The translations under genes and the position numbers were made by a program. Below, piece by piece: positions 50,268 to 60,963 of a DNA stretch of 64,000 nucleotides. This DNA is from Acidovorax sp. SRB_14 (lineage in GTDB: Bacteria > Pseudomonadota > Gammaproteobacteria > Burkholderiales > Burkholderiaceae_C). The stretch is from positions 88,942 to 152,941 of the forward strand of contig NZ_MWOK01000010.1 in NCBI RefSeq assembly GCF_012932145.1, read 5' to 3'. Within the stretch, counting starts at the first letter, position 1. Every line of letters starts with the position of its first letter. The notes beneath the pieces were generated by a model. That model was not told where the DNA came from and searched no databases. It saw only the letters and a list, made by a program, of their open reading frames with translations.

Positions 50268-51826
50268 GCGCCCAGCTCCTGCCCTTCGATCTCGGCCACG
50301 ATGGCGTCGATGTCTTTTCGTAGCTGGTCGATTCGGGTGGCCGTGGTTTTCAGTTCCGCATTGAGCTGGGCAATGTTCACCACCTCCCGGTTGTCTTTGG
50401 CTTCGATGTAGCTGCTGACCGACAGGTTGTAGTCGTTGGCGGCCACCTGCTCAAACGGCACAGACTGGGCGAAGTGGTCCACGTTCGCCTTGCGACCGAA
50501 CACCGCCATGATCTGGTCGATGTGAACGTCCAGCAGCAGGTTGTTGTTGGTTCCCTTCTCGAAGTAGTCTTTGCCGCTGGCGTCGATGAACTGGATGTGG
50601 GTGTCGGTCTTGTGTTTGGACAGCACCAGGATGTTCACGGCGATGGTGGTGCCATAGAACAGGTTGGGCGCGAGCGAAATCACCGTTTCCACATAGTTGT
50701 TGTCCACCAGGTATTGGCGGATCTTCTGCTCGGCGCCGCTGCGGTAAAAGATGCCAGGAAAGCAGACGATGGCGGCTCGGCCTTTGGCCGATAGGTAGCT
50801 GAGCGCGTGCAGCACAAAGGCGAAGTCGGCCTTGGATTTTGGGGCCAGCACGCCCGCCGGGGCAAAGCGGTCGTCGTTGATGAGGGTCGGGTCGTCTGAG
50901 CCCTTCCACTTCACCGAGTAGGGCGGGTTGGAGACGATGGCGTCAAACGGCTTGTCGTCGCCAAAGTGGGGTTCGATGAGGGTGTCGCCCAGCTGGATGT
51001 TGAATTTGTCGTAGTTGACGTTGTGCAGAAACATGTTCATCCGCGCCAGGTTGTACGTGGTGTGGTTGAGTTCCTGTCCAAAAAAACCGTCTTCAATGAT
51101 GTGTTGATCGAAGTGCTTTTTGGCTTGCAGTAGCAGCGATCCCGACCCGCAGGCAGGGTCGTAAATCTTGTTGATGCTGGTTTGCCCGTGCATGGCCAGC
51201 TGGGCAATCAGCTTGGAGACCTGTTGCGGCGTAAAAAACTCGCCGCCCGATTTGCCTGCGTTGGCGGCGTAGTTGGAGATGAGGTACTCATAGGCGTCGC
51301 CAAACAGGTCGATGTGGCTGTCGTCAAAGGTGCCGAAGTCCAGATCGGCCACGCCTTTGAGCACAGCGGCCAGGCGGGCGTTTTTGTCTTTGACGGTGTT
51401 ACCCAGGCGGTTGCTGGTGGTGTCGAAGTCGGCAAACAGGCCCCGGATGTCGCGCTCTGACGGGTAACCGATGGCAGAGGATTCAATGAGAGAAAAGATT
51501 TTGGCCAAGTCGGTGTTCAGGCTTTCGTTGGTGTTGGCTTTGGCCGCGACATTGACGAACAGCTGGCTGGGGTAGATGAAGTAGCCCTTGGTTTTGACGG
51601 CGTCGTCGCGGATTTCGGGCGTGATGACCAGGTCGGAAAGCGCTGCGTAGTTGATGCTGTCGTCACCGCCTTCGATGTATGCCGCAAAGTTTTCGCTGAT
51701 GAAGCGGTAAAACAGGGAGCCGAGCACGTATTGCTTGAAGTCCCAGCCGTCGACGGCTCCGCGGACATCGTTGGCGATTTGCCAGATTCGGCGTTGGAGT
51801 TCTGCACGTTGTTGGATGCTGGTCAT
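50264..51826 (-). CDS. hsdM: Type I restriction-modification DNA adenine methyltransferase subunit
   Basis: A 520-residue M subunit that looks complete: HsdM_N helical domain (residues 1-130, [21 protein letters not shown]), then the N6-adenine methylase domain with SAM motif [13 protein letters not shown] and catalytic NPPYSVKW. Start [11 protein letters not shown] at 51826. HsdM needs HsdS to find its target; here hsdS is destroyed, so the methylase is probably inactive on its own. The region is visibly less GC-rich than its neighbours, consistent with acquisition by transfer. Confidence 0.93.
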   Translation of the reverse strand: MTSIQQRAELQRRIWQIANDVRGAVDGWDFKQYVLGSLFYRFISENFAAYIEGGDDSINYAALSDLVITPEIRDDAVKTKGYFIYPSQLFVNVAAKANTNESLNTDLAKIFSLIESSAIGYPSERDIRGLFADFDTTSNRLGNTVKDKNARLAAVLKGVADLDFGTFDDSHIDLFGDAYEYLISNYAANAGKSGGEFFTPQQVSKLIAQLAMHGQTSINKIYDPACGSGSLLLQAKKHFDQHIIEDGFFGQELNHTTYNLARMNMFLHNVNYDKFNIQLGDTLIEPHFGDDKPFDAIVSNPPYSVKWKGSDDPTLINDDRFAPAGVLAPKSKADFAFVLHALSYLSAKGRAAIVCFPGIFYRSGAEQKIRQYLVDNNYVETVISLAPNLFYGTTIAVNILVLSKHKTDTHIQFIDASGKDYFEKGTNNNLLLDVHIDQIMAVFGRKANVDHFAQSVPFEQVAANDYNLSVSSYIEAKDNREVVNIAQLNAELKTTATRIDQLRKDIDAIVAEIEGQELGA

Positions 51827-52175
51827 GGTGTGTTCTTGTTGGGGTGCGTTGTTGCGGATACAGGAGCGCTTGCCGCTTTTGCGTATTGTCGAGATCAAAA
51901 GTCGCTGAGCTGGGTTGGCGACTCTCAAGGCGCGTAGCAGTCTACTTGGGCTCTGCGCATGGGTTTCAGAACAACTTGAAGAACGCCCGGGCGCTATGAG
52001 GGATCACGCAACTTGGCCCGATGCGGGCCGAAGGCTGCCGCACGTAACATCGGGAGCGGCAGTAACCAGCCTGAAGCTGCGGTTCAGCCGGAAGGCTTGA
52101 AGGGCAGTTCGTGAGCGATAACACCCCGCACCCCAGAGACAATCCCCAGCAACATCCTCTCCTTCCACCCCGATC
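51827..52175. other. Gap upstream of hsdM, no gene recognised
   Basis: A 349-bp region between the divergent hsdM and TPR-like genes. It should carry both promoters. I see no convincing promoter pair, repeat-family copy or coding frame; the part 51940-52130 has mixed composition and may be residue from the boundary of the restriction island. Confidence 0.5.
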
Positions 52176-52637
52176 ATGACCACTGCCCCCTGCTCCACCC
52201 TCCTCCAATCCGGCAACGCCCTCGTCGCCCAGGCCCAGGCCGCGGCCACGCAAGACTTTGCGGCGGCGCGCGCGCTGTGGCGGCAGGCGGGCGCGCTGTT
52301 TCGCCAGGCGCATGCGGCCGACCCCGAAAACCACGAAGCCGCACTGCGCGTCGGCCAGGCCTTGGTTGCCGAAGCGCACGCGCTGCAAAAGGAAGGCTCG
52401 GACGATGCCGTCGGCCTGTGGCGCGACGCGGCCGTGCAGTGCGAAGCGGCCTTTGCGCTCGACCCGCACCACGCGCCGACCGCCATGCACGTGGCCAGCT
52501 GCTATGCCTGGGCGCAGGATGCCGAGGCCGCGCAGGCCTGGGCGCAGATCGCGCGCCACCTGCAGGCGCAGCACGCCGCCGACATGGCGGCTGACCGGGC
52601 GGCCGACGCAGCGGCAGACGACCGCGCCCCCGACTGA
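52176..52637 (+). CDS. Small alanine-rich TPR-like protein
   Basis: A 153-residue helical protein with TPR-like helix pairs: FAAARALWRQAGALFRQAHA, NHEAALRVGQALVAEAHALQ, CEAAFALDPHHAPTAMHVAS. There is no signal peptide or membrane segment, and the tail is Ala/Asp-rich. The function is unknown. The stop codon is embedded in the first unit of an 11-bp tandem repeat. Confidence 0.65.
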   Translation: MTTAPCSTLLQSGNALVAQAQAAATQDFAAARALWRQAGALFRQAHAADPENHEAALRVGQALVAEAHALQKEGSDDAVGLWRDAAVQCEAAFALDPHHAPTAMHVASCYAWAQDAEAAQAWAQIARHLQAQHAADMAADRAADAAADDRAPD

Positions 52638-52675
52638 GCCCCGACTGAGCCCCGACTGAGCCCCGACTGAGCCCC
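52632..52675. repeat. 11-bp tandem repeat, four units, over a stop codon
   Basis: Four perfect head-to-tail copies of GACTGAGCCCC. The TGA in the first unit is the stop of the TPR-like gene. The unit is not a multiple of three, so changes in number would alter frame on either strand, but the upstream gene would still stop at the first unit. Confidence 0.95.
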
Positions 52676-52700
52676 GCATGGCCCGCGCGGGCGCGCCGGT

Positions 52701-53993
52701 TCAGCCTCCTGCCAACCCCATCGCCCGCGCAATCTCGCCCATGTGCGAGACGGCGAACAGCACCAGCCCGATCAGCCCGCCGACCACGGTGCCGTTGATG
52801 CGGATGGTCTGCAGGTCCTTGCCGATGTTCAGCTCGATGATCTGCGACATCTCCTGCGCGTCCCAGCGCTGCACGGTGTCCTCCATGTGCTGCGCCACGA
52901 ACTGCGCCACGTCGGGCGCCAGGCCGTGCACCCACTGCGCGAGCCGCGCGTTCAGCGCCTCGCGCAGTGCCGGGTCCTGCGCCAGCGACGCGCCCAGCCA
53001 CTGGCCCATGGCGCGCACGTTGCGCGCCACCGCCGAATGGCCGTCGGCCAAATCGCGCTGCAGCGACGCGCGCAGGCCCTGCCACAGCTCCTGCACGTAG
53101 CGCCCGAGCGTGGCATTGGTCTGCAGGTAGTGGCGGATTTCGTCGGCCTTGCGCGCCCAGGCGGGGTCGCTCTGCAGCCGCGCGATGAACAGCTGCACCG
53201 CCTCGTCGAACTTGGCGCGCAGCTGGTGCTGCGGGTTGGCGGCCACCTCGGCGAGCAGGCCTTCGAGCGCATGCGCCAGCATGGCCGCGCCCTTGTCGCC
53301 GAGCCAGTCGGTGGGCAGCATCTTTTCCTTGAGCGGATGCTCCGTCTTGAGCCAGTGCACCAGCGTGCGCGCGATCAGCGTGCGCGTGTCCTCGCGCTGC
53401 AGCAGCGCGATCAGCTGCGCGATGGCGTCGCCCAGCAGCGCCTGGTGGCGGTCGCCCTGCGTGAGCGCGCCGAGCGTGCGCGCCAGGGCCTGCGAGAGGT
53501 CGATCTGGCCGATCAGCGTGCGCGCGGCCTTGCGGATGAAATGCTCGACCTGCCGGTCCTGCACCATGTCGAGCGCAGCCGACAGCATGCGCGCCACCTG
53601 CTGGCCCAGCAGCTGCGCGTGGCCGGGCGCCAGCAGCCACTCGCCCAGGCGCGCCACCAGATCGTGGCGGCGCACCAATGCGACCAGCGAGTCGGCGTCG
53701 AGAAACTTGTCGCGCACGAAGCGTGCGAGGTTGCGGCCGATGCGGTCCTTGTTGCGCGGAACAATGGCCGTGTGGCGTGCGATGAACGGGATCGGCACGC
53801 GGTGGAACAGTGCGCGCACCGCAAACCAGTCGGCCAGAGCGCCGACCATGGCGGCCTCGGCCACGGCCTTGAGTCCATCGACCGCCAGGCTGCGGGGCGC
53901 GAGGCTGGTGGCCACGAACACTGCCGTGGCCAGCAGCAGCAAGGCCAGGGCGAAGCGTTTGGCGCGTTGCAGCGCAGCGGTCTGGTCGGGCAT
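52701..53993 (-). CDS. DUF445 family membrane protein
   Basis: A 430-residue protein: an N-terminal membrane helix (about residues 13-33), the family core AMVGALADWFAVRALFHRVP then IPFIARHTAIVPRNKDRIG, a long helical region, and a C-terminal helix in GTVVGGLIGLVLFAVSHMG. DUF445 (YjiN-like) proteins have no established function. The start at 53993 (MPDQTAALQRAKRF) is preferred to a TTG 13 codons upstream. Confidence 0.85.
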   Translation of the reverse strand: MPDQTAALQRAKRFALALLLLATAVFVATSLAPRSLAVDGLKAVAEAAMVGALADWFAVRALFHRVPIPFIARHTAIVPRNKDRIGRNLARFVRDKFLDADSLVALVRRHDLVARLGEWLLAPGHAQLLGQQVARMLSAALDMVQDRQVEHFIRKAARTLIGQIDLSQALARTLGALTQGDRHQALLGDAIAQLIALLQREDTRTLIARTLVHWLKTEHPLKEKMLPTDWLGDKGAAMLAHALEGLLAEVAANPQHQLRAKFDEAVQLFIARLQSDPAWARKADEIRHYLQTNATLGRYVQELWQGLRASLQRDLADGHSAVARNVRAMGQWLGASLAQDPALREALNARLAQWVHGLAPDVAQFVAQHMEDTVQRWDAQEMSQIIELNIGKDLQTIRINGTVVGGLIGLVLFAVSHMGEIARAMGLAGG

Positions 53994-54083
53994 GGGCTTG
54001 AGTGCGGTGGCGCCGTGCAGGCAAAGCGCCAACGTAGCACGCTGCGCCGGCTGCCGCTGTCAGCGCAGGCCGCTTTCCAGGCA

Positions 54084-54141
54084 TGCAAGCCAAAACTGCC
54101 GCAAACGCTGACTGGCCAAGCGCTCACAGCTATCAATCAAT
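54084..54141 (-). repeat. Dispersed repeat copy 11
   Basis: On the minus strand it reads TTGATTGATAGCTGTGAGCG, then CTTGGCCAGTCAGCGTTTGC and GGCAGTTTTGGCTTGC. It lies between the DUF445 start and the FKBP stop. Confidence 0.8.
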
Positions 54142-54218
54142 GAGCGCGCGCACTGCGACACACCGCAGCGCCCGGCGGGCACCCTGCGCAATGCCGCAGC
54201 GCCGCAGCGCGGGGCCGT

Positions 54219-54626
54219 TTACTTGATGCCCACCAGCTCGACCTCGAAGTTCAGCGTGGCGTTGGGCGGAATCACGCCGCCGGCGCCGCGCGCGCCGTAG
54301 GCGATGGCGGGCGGGCAGGTCAGCTTGGCCTTGCCGCCGACTTTCATCTTCTGCACGCCCTCGGTCCAGCACGGGATCACGCCGGTGAGCGGAAACTCGA
54401 TCGGCTGGCCGCGCGCGATCGAGCTGTCGAACTCCTTGCCCGAATCGGGGAAGGTGCCGCGGTAGTGCACGCGCACCGTGTCGCTGGCCTTGGGGCTGGC
54501 ACCGGTGCCGTCCTTGAGGCTTTCATAGACCAGGCCGCTGGCCGTGGTGACGGGGGCGGCGGCCTGGGCGGCGCCCATAGCGACAAACGCGCCGATGGCA
54601 ATCAGGGCAGGAACAAAACGGGTCAT
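54219..54626 (-). CDS. FKBP-type peptidyl-prolyl cis-trans isomerase (secreted)
   Basis: A 135-residue isomerase with a signal peptide (1-22, ending AQA) and a single FKBP domain: VRVHYRGTFPDSGKEFDSSI, PLTGVIPCWTEGVQKMKVGG, PPAIAYGARGAGGVIPPNAT. Active-site aromatic and acidic residues are in place. It probably acts in the periplasm. It follows the class V aminotransferase by 42 bp on the same strand. Confidence 0.92.
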   Translation of the reverse strand: MTRFVPALIAIGAFVAMGAAQAAAPVTTASGLVYESLKDGTGASPKASDTVRVHYRGTFPDSGKEFDSSIARGQPIEFPLTGVIPCWTEGVQKMKVGGKAKLTCPPAIAYGARGAGGVIPPNATLNFEVELVGIK

Positions 54627-54668
54627 GGAACAGGTCTTTCTGTGGTGTGGAAGCGGGCGCCAGGCCCT

Positions 54669-55820
54669 TCAGGCCGGCACGCCCATCGCGTCGAGCGCGC
54701 GCGCCACATGGGCCACGGTGCGCTCGACGTTGTGCCATTTTTCGAGCCCGAACAGGCCGATGCGGAAGGTCTTGAAGTCCGGGCCTTCGTCGCACTGCAG
54801 CGGCACGCCCGAGGCGGTCTGCAGGCCGACTTCCATGAACTTCTTGCCGCTCTGGATGCCGGGGTCGGTGGTGTAGCTGACGACCACGCCGGGCGCCTTG
54901 AAGCTGTCGGCGGCCACGCTGGGGAAGCCGCGCGACTCGAGCAGCGCGCGCACCTGGGCGCCGAGCGCGATCTGCTCCTCGCGCACCTTGGAAAAGCCGT
55001 AGGCGCGCGTCTCGACCATCACGTCGCGCAGGCGCACCAGCGCGTCGGTGGGCATGGTCGTGTGGTAGGCGTGCTGGCCCTTTTCGTAGCCCTCGGCGAT
55101 CTGCATCCACTTCTTGAGGTCGCACGAGAAGCTCGAGCTTTGCGTGTGCTCGATGGCTTCGCGCGCGCGCTGCGACAGCATCACCATGGCGCAGCACGGC
55201 GAGCTGCTCCAGCCCTTTTGCGGCGCGCTGATCAGCACGTCGACGCCGGTCTGCTCCATGTCGACCCACATCGCGCCCGAGGCCACGCAGTCGAGCACGA
55301 ACAGCGCGCCCACCTCGTGCGCGGCGTCGGCCACGGTGCGCAGGTAGGCGTCGGGCAGCAGGATGCCGCTGGCGGTTTCGACGTGGGGCGCGAACACCAC
55401 CTTGGGTTTTTCGGCGCGGATGGTGGCGGCCACCTCGTCGGCCGGGCACGGCGCCCAGGGCGCCTGCGCGCCGCTGCCCTGCTGGCGCGCCTTGCAGACC
55501 ACGGCGCCTCCACCGACACCCCCCAGGCCAAAGCCGCCGGCGTCGAAGATCTGGCTCCAGCGGTAGCTGAACCAGCCGTTGCGCACGATCAGCACCTTCT
55601 GGTTGTTGGCGAACTGGCGCGCCACGGCCTCCATGCCGAAGGTGCCGCTGCCGGGCACCAGCACGGCAGTGTGGGCGTGGTAGACCTCCTTGAGCGTGCC
55701 CAGGATGTCCTGCATCACCCCCGTGAAGCGCTGGGACATGTGGTTGAGCGCACGGTCGGTGTAGACCACCGAAAACTCAAGCAGGCCATCGGGATCGATA
55801 TCGGGCAACAGACCGGGCAT
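54669..55820 (-). CDS. Class V aminotransferase (alanine/serine-glyoxylate type)
   Basis: A 383-residue PLP enzyme. The PLP lysine lies in LISAPQKGWSSSPC, the aspartate that holds the pyridine nitrogen in FVLDCVASGAMWVD, and the phosphate region in VPGSGTFGMEAVARQF. The pattern fits alanine/serine-glyoxylate or related aminotransferases. A glycine-rich insert (FGLGGVGGG) follows the first third. The substrate is unknown. It is divergent from the threonine aldolase gene. Confidence 0.88.
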   Translation of the reverse strand: MPGLLPDIDPDGLLEFSVVYTDRALNHMSQRFTGVMQDILGTLKEVYHAHTAVLVPGSGTFGMEAVARQFANNQKVLIVRNGWFSYRWSQIFDAGGFGLGGVGGGAVVCKARQQGSGAQAPWAPCPADEVAATIRAEKPKVVFAPHVETASGILLPDAYLRTVADAAHEVGALFVLDCVASGAMWVDMEQTGVDVLISAPQKGWSSSPCCAMVMLSQRAREAIEHTQSSSFSCDLKKWMQIAEGYEKGQHAYHTTMPTDALVRLRDVMVETRAYGFSKVREEQIALGAQVRALLESRGFPSVAADSFKAPGVVVSYTTDPGIQSGKKFMEVGLQTASGVPLQCDEGPDFKTFRIGLFGLEKWHNVERTVAHVARALDAMGVPA

Positions 55821-56031
55821 GGAGCATCTCCGTCAAGAAAGGGATCAAAAAGAGGAGCGCGGCGCCCCGTCCGACCGGGTGGCAGCGGGGCCGCGCGCTG
55901 GGCAAATCAGCTTAGCACGCAGCCGGTGCCCCGACCCGCGCCCCGCAGCCGGCCCGCGGGCCATGCCCCTGCCCCGGCCAGACGGGGCAGAGCGGGCTAC
56001 GATCGGCGCTTTTGACACCGAAAGCGCCCCG

Positions 56032-57099
<1,068 letters not shown>

Positions 57100-57124
57100 G
57101 CGTGGCCGCGGCGCCATCGCCTAT

Positions 57125-57183
57125 CTTTTTGATAGCTGAAGGCGATTGCCTGGTAAGGCCTGGAGGCCGTTTTCATTGAAAAT
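57125..57183 (+). repeat. Dispersed repeat copy 12
   Basis: Between the convergent threonine aldolase and yggS stops. It reads CTTTTTGATAGCTGAAGGCG, ATTGCCTGGTAAGGCCTGGA and GGCCGTTTTCATTGAAAAT, close to consensus, in plus orientation. Confidence 0.85.
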
Positions 57184-57223
57184 TCGCCGCGCCAGCGGTG
57201 GCCTGCCCTGCCGGCCCTGGCTT

Positions 57224-57943
57224 TCAGGCTGCGGCAGCGCGCACGCGGCCGCCAAAAATGCCGCTGCCCACGCGCACCAGCGTGCTGCCGGCAGCCACGG
57301 CCGCTTCGAGGTCGGCGGTCATGCCAAGCGACAGCGTGTCAAAGCGCTCGAGGCCCGCGCCGCCCGCGGCCAGGATCGCGTCGAAAACCGCCTTGGCGCG
57401 CAAGTGCAGCGCGCGCTGCGCTTCGAATTCCACCGCCGGCTCGGGAATGCTCATGACGCCGCGCAGTGCCAGGCGCGGCAGCGCCGCCACAGTGCGCGCG
57501 AGCGCCAGGGCCTCGCCCGGCGGTACGCCCGCCTTGGTGGGGCCGCCGTCGACGTTGAGCTGCAGGCACACCTGCAGCGGCGCCAGGTGGGCCGGGCGCT
57601 GCGCGGACAGGCGCTCGGCAGTCTTGGCCCGGTCCACCGTGTGGACCCAGTCGAAGTGCTCGGCCACCAGGCGCGTCTTGTTGCTTTGCAGCGGGCCGAT
57701 GCAGTGCCACTCCAGGGGCCGGTGGCCCCCGGCGCGCAAGGCCGCCATCTTGTCGAGCGCCTCCTGCACGTAGTTTTCGCCAAAGGCGCTCTGCCCGGCG
57801 GCGGCCGCTTCCTGCACGGCCTCGGGCCCGAAGGTCTTGGAGACCGCGAGCAGCGCCACGCTGCCCGGATCGCGCCCGGCCTGCGCGCATGCGCGTGCAA
57901 TACGCTGTTGCACTTGCTGGAGGTTGTTAACAATCATCGTCAT
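57224..57943 (-). CDS. YggS/PLPBP family PLP homeostasis protein
   Basis: A 239-residue TIM-barrel PLP carrier. The PLP lysine is in ALLAVSKTFGPEAV (about residue 39); further motifs are FGENYVQEALDK, EWHCIGPLQSNKTR and LSLGMTADLEAAV with GSTLVRVGSGIFG. It balances free PLP and amino acid pools. It starts head-to-head with pilT, the conserved yggS-pil arrangement. Confidence 0.93.
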   Translation of the reverse strand: MTMIVNNLQQVQQRIARACAQAGRDPGSVALLAVSKTFGPEAVQEAAAAGQSAFGENYVQEALDKMAALRAGGHRPLEWHCIGPLQSNKTRLVAEHFDWVHTVDRAKTAERLSAQRPAHLAPLQVCLQLNVDGGPTKAGVPPGEALALARTVAALPRLALRGVMSIPEPAVEFEAQRALHLRAKAVFDAILAAGGAGLERFDTLSLGMTADLEAAVAAGSTLVRVGSGIFGGRVRAAAA

Positions 57944-57983
57944 AATGACCGCCGAGCGTACCAAACGAGAGAAGGACGGATCC

Positions 57984-59027
<1,044 letters not shown>

Positions 59028-59050
59028 AGCACACACCACCCCCTGACCCC

Positions 59051-59068
59051 GGCCGCCCTTGGGCGGCC
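59051..59068. promoter_or_regulatory. Perfect hairpin between pilT and the cNMP-binding gene
   Basis: GGCCGCCC and GGGCGGCC arms with a 2-base TT loop, 14 bp before the next ATG. No T-run follows, so it is more likely an RNA processing or stability element than a terminator. Confidence 0.45.
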
Positions 59069-59082
59069 CACTGGAGCCCCCC

Positions 59083-59718
59083 ATGAAAGGCATTCTTGGC
59101 CTGCTGCGCCAGCAGGCGCGCGGCAACAAGGCCGCGCAAGAGCATTCCGATTCGGTCTTTTTCTCCACCGCCTTTGCCGACCAGGGCGTGGGCGCGGCCA
59201 TGCTGGTGCCGTGGGAGGCGCGCGCCGTCGAAGTGGGCGCCAAGCGCCTGGCCCCGAGCCGCGGCGGCAAGCTGCTGCAGGCGCTGTGGGCCAAGGACAA
59301 GTACATGGCGCACCTCGACACCGACGCGGTCAAGCGCATGGAGCGCTTCTTCGAGTTCGCCCAGGTCGCCGCCAACCGCGACGTGATCCGCCAGGACGAA
59401 TATGGCAACTTCATGGTGGTGCTGCTGTCGGGCACCATCGCCGTGGACCGCGTGCAGCCCTGGGGCGAGCAGCTGCGCCTGGCCGAGACCCGGCCCGGCG
59501 ACATCCTCGGCGAGATGTCGCTGCTCGACAGCGGCATCCGCTTCTCGGCCTGCACCACGCTGACCGAATGCGACATCGCCGTGCTCAGCGCCGACGCCAT
59601 GGACGACATGATGGCCCGCGACCCGCAGCTGGCCGCCAGCCTGGTGGCGCTGCTGGCGCGCAAGCTGTCTCTGCGCCTGCGCGCCGTGAGCGCGCGCCTG
59701 AACGAGCACCAAAAATGA
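59083..59718 (+). CDS. Cyclic-nucleotide-binding domain protein between pilT and pilU
   Basis: A 211-residue protein with a single CRP-like cyclic-nucleotide-binding domain at about residues 85-195: VAANRDVIRQDEYGNFMVVL, GTIAVDRVQ, RPGDILGEMSLLDSGIRFSA (phosphate-binding cassette form GEMSLLDSG.R). There is no helix-turn-helix, so it is not a transcription factor. The first 80 residues have no recognised domain. Its place 55 bp after pilT and 40 bp before pilU suggests a regulator of pilus retraction. Confidence 0.85.
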   Translation: MKGILGLLRQQARGNKAAQEHSDSVFFSTAFADQGVGAAMLVPWEARAVEVGAKRLAPSRGGKLLQALWAKDKYMAHLDTDAVKRMERFFEFAQVAANRDVIRQDEYGNFMVVLLSGTIAVDRVQPWGEQLRLAETRPGDILGEMSLLDSGIRFSACTTLTECDIAVLSADAMDDMMARDPQLAASLVALLARKLSLRLRAVSARLNEHQK

Positions 59719-59758
59719 ACCCTTGGCACCGCCATGCCAGACCGTGGGAGACACTCTG

Positions 59759-60895
59759 ATGGAACGCGATCAGGCCAGTAAATTCATCAACGATCTGCTC
59801 AAGCTGCTGGTCAGCCGCAATGGCAGCGACCTGTTCATCACGGCGGATTTCCCGCCGGCGATCAAGGTCGACGGCGCGATCGCCAAGGTCTCGCCCCAGC
59901 CGCTGTCGCCCAACCACACGCTGACGCTGGCGCGCTCCATCATGAGCGACAAGCAGGCGGCCGAGTTCGAGCGCACCAAGGAGTGCAATTTCGCCATCTC
60001 GCCCCCGGGCATCGGGCGCTTCCGCGTCAATGCCTTCATCCAGCAGGGCCGGGTGGGCATGGTGCTGCGCGTGATTCCGCTCACGCTGCCCACGATCGAC
60101 GGACTTGGCGTGCCGCAGGTGCTCAAGGAAGTGACCATGACCAAGCGCGGCCTGTGCATCCTCGTGGGCGCCACGGGCTCGGGCAAGTCGACCACGCTGG
60201 CCGCCATGGTGGACTGGCGCAACGAGAACTCCTTCGGCCACATCATCACGGTGGAAGACCCAGTCGAGTTCGTGCACCCGCACAAGAACTGCGTGGTGAC
60301 GCAGCGCGAGGTGGGGCTCGACACCGACAGCTGGGATGCGGCGCTGAAGAACTCGCTGCGCCAGGCGCCCGACGTGATCCTGATGGGCGAGATCCGCGAC
60401 CGCGAGACCATGGAGCACGCGATCGCGTTCTCGGAAACCGGCCACCTGTGCCTGGCGACGCTGCACGCCAACAGCGCCAACCAGGCGCTCGACCGCGTGA
60501 TCAACTTCTTCCCCGAGGAGCGCCGCGCGCAGCTGCTCATGGACCTGTCGCTGAACCTGCGCGCCATGGTCTCGCAGCGCCTGATCCCCAAGCAGGACGG
60601 CAAGGGCCGCGCCGCCGCCGTCGAGGTGATGCTCAACACGCCGCTCATCTCCGACCTGATCTTCAAGGGCGAGGTCGCCGAGATCAAGGAGGTCATGAAG
60701 AAGAGCCGCAACCTGGGCATGCAGACCTTCGACCAGGCCCTGTTCGACCTGTTCGAGTCCAACGTCATCACCTACGAGGACGCGCTGCGCAATGCCGACT
60801 CGGTCAACGACCTGCGCCTGCAGATCAAGCTCAGCAGCCAGCGCGCCAAGACCACCGACCTGGCCTCGGGCACCGAGCACTTCGCGATCGTCTGA
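59759..60895 (+). CDS. pilU: Type IV pilus retraction ATPase PilU
   Basis: A 378-residue PilT paralogue that works with PilT. Walker A is GATGSGKSTTLAAM, Walker B is ILMGEIRD, and the His box is TGHLCLATLHANSA. It lacks the AIRNLIRE motif at the matching place (TPLISDLIFKGE instead), which is the PilU pattern. GGGAGACA precedes the ATG at 59759. A strong terminator closes the operon. Confidence 0.95.
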   Translation: MERDQASKFINDLLKLLVSRNGSDLFITADFPPAIKVDGAIAKVSPQPLSPNHTLTLARSIMSDKQAAEFERTKECNFAISPPGIGRFRVNAFIQQGRVGMVLRVIPLTLPTIDGLGVPQVLKEVTMTKRGLCILVGATGSGKSTTLAAMVDWRNENSFGHIITVEDPVEFVHPHKNCVVTQREVGLDTDSWDAALKNSLRQAPDVILMGEIRDRETMEHAIAFSETGHLCLATLHANSANQALDRVINFFPEERRAQLLMDLSLNLRAMVSQRLIPKQDGKGRAAAVEVMLNTPLISDLIFKGEVAEIKEVMKKSRNLGMQTFDQALFDLFESNVITYEDALRNADSVNDLRLQIKLSSQRAKTTDLASGTEHFAIV

Positions 60896-60912
60896 AGGCG
60901 CCCCCACACGCA

Positions 60913-60941
60913 CCGGCCCGCTGGTCGGGCCGGACTTTTTT
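60913..60941 (+). terminator. Rho-independent terminator after pilU
   Basis: CCGGCCCG and CGGGCCGG arms with a 5-base loop, followed after AC by six T residues and CTTC. Confidence 0.88.
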
Positions 60942-60963
60942 CTTCACTGACCGGACAGAACCC

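Noticed and set aside
51966..52679. Minus-strand frame of about 237 codons over the hsdM upstream gap and the TPR-like gene
   Set aside because: Its translation is Gly/Arg-rich with the tandem repeat at its start and no family resemblance; the plus-strand TPR-like frame is more protein-like.
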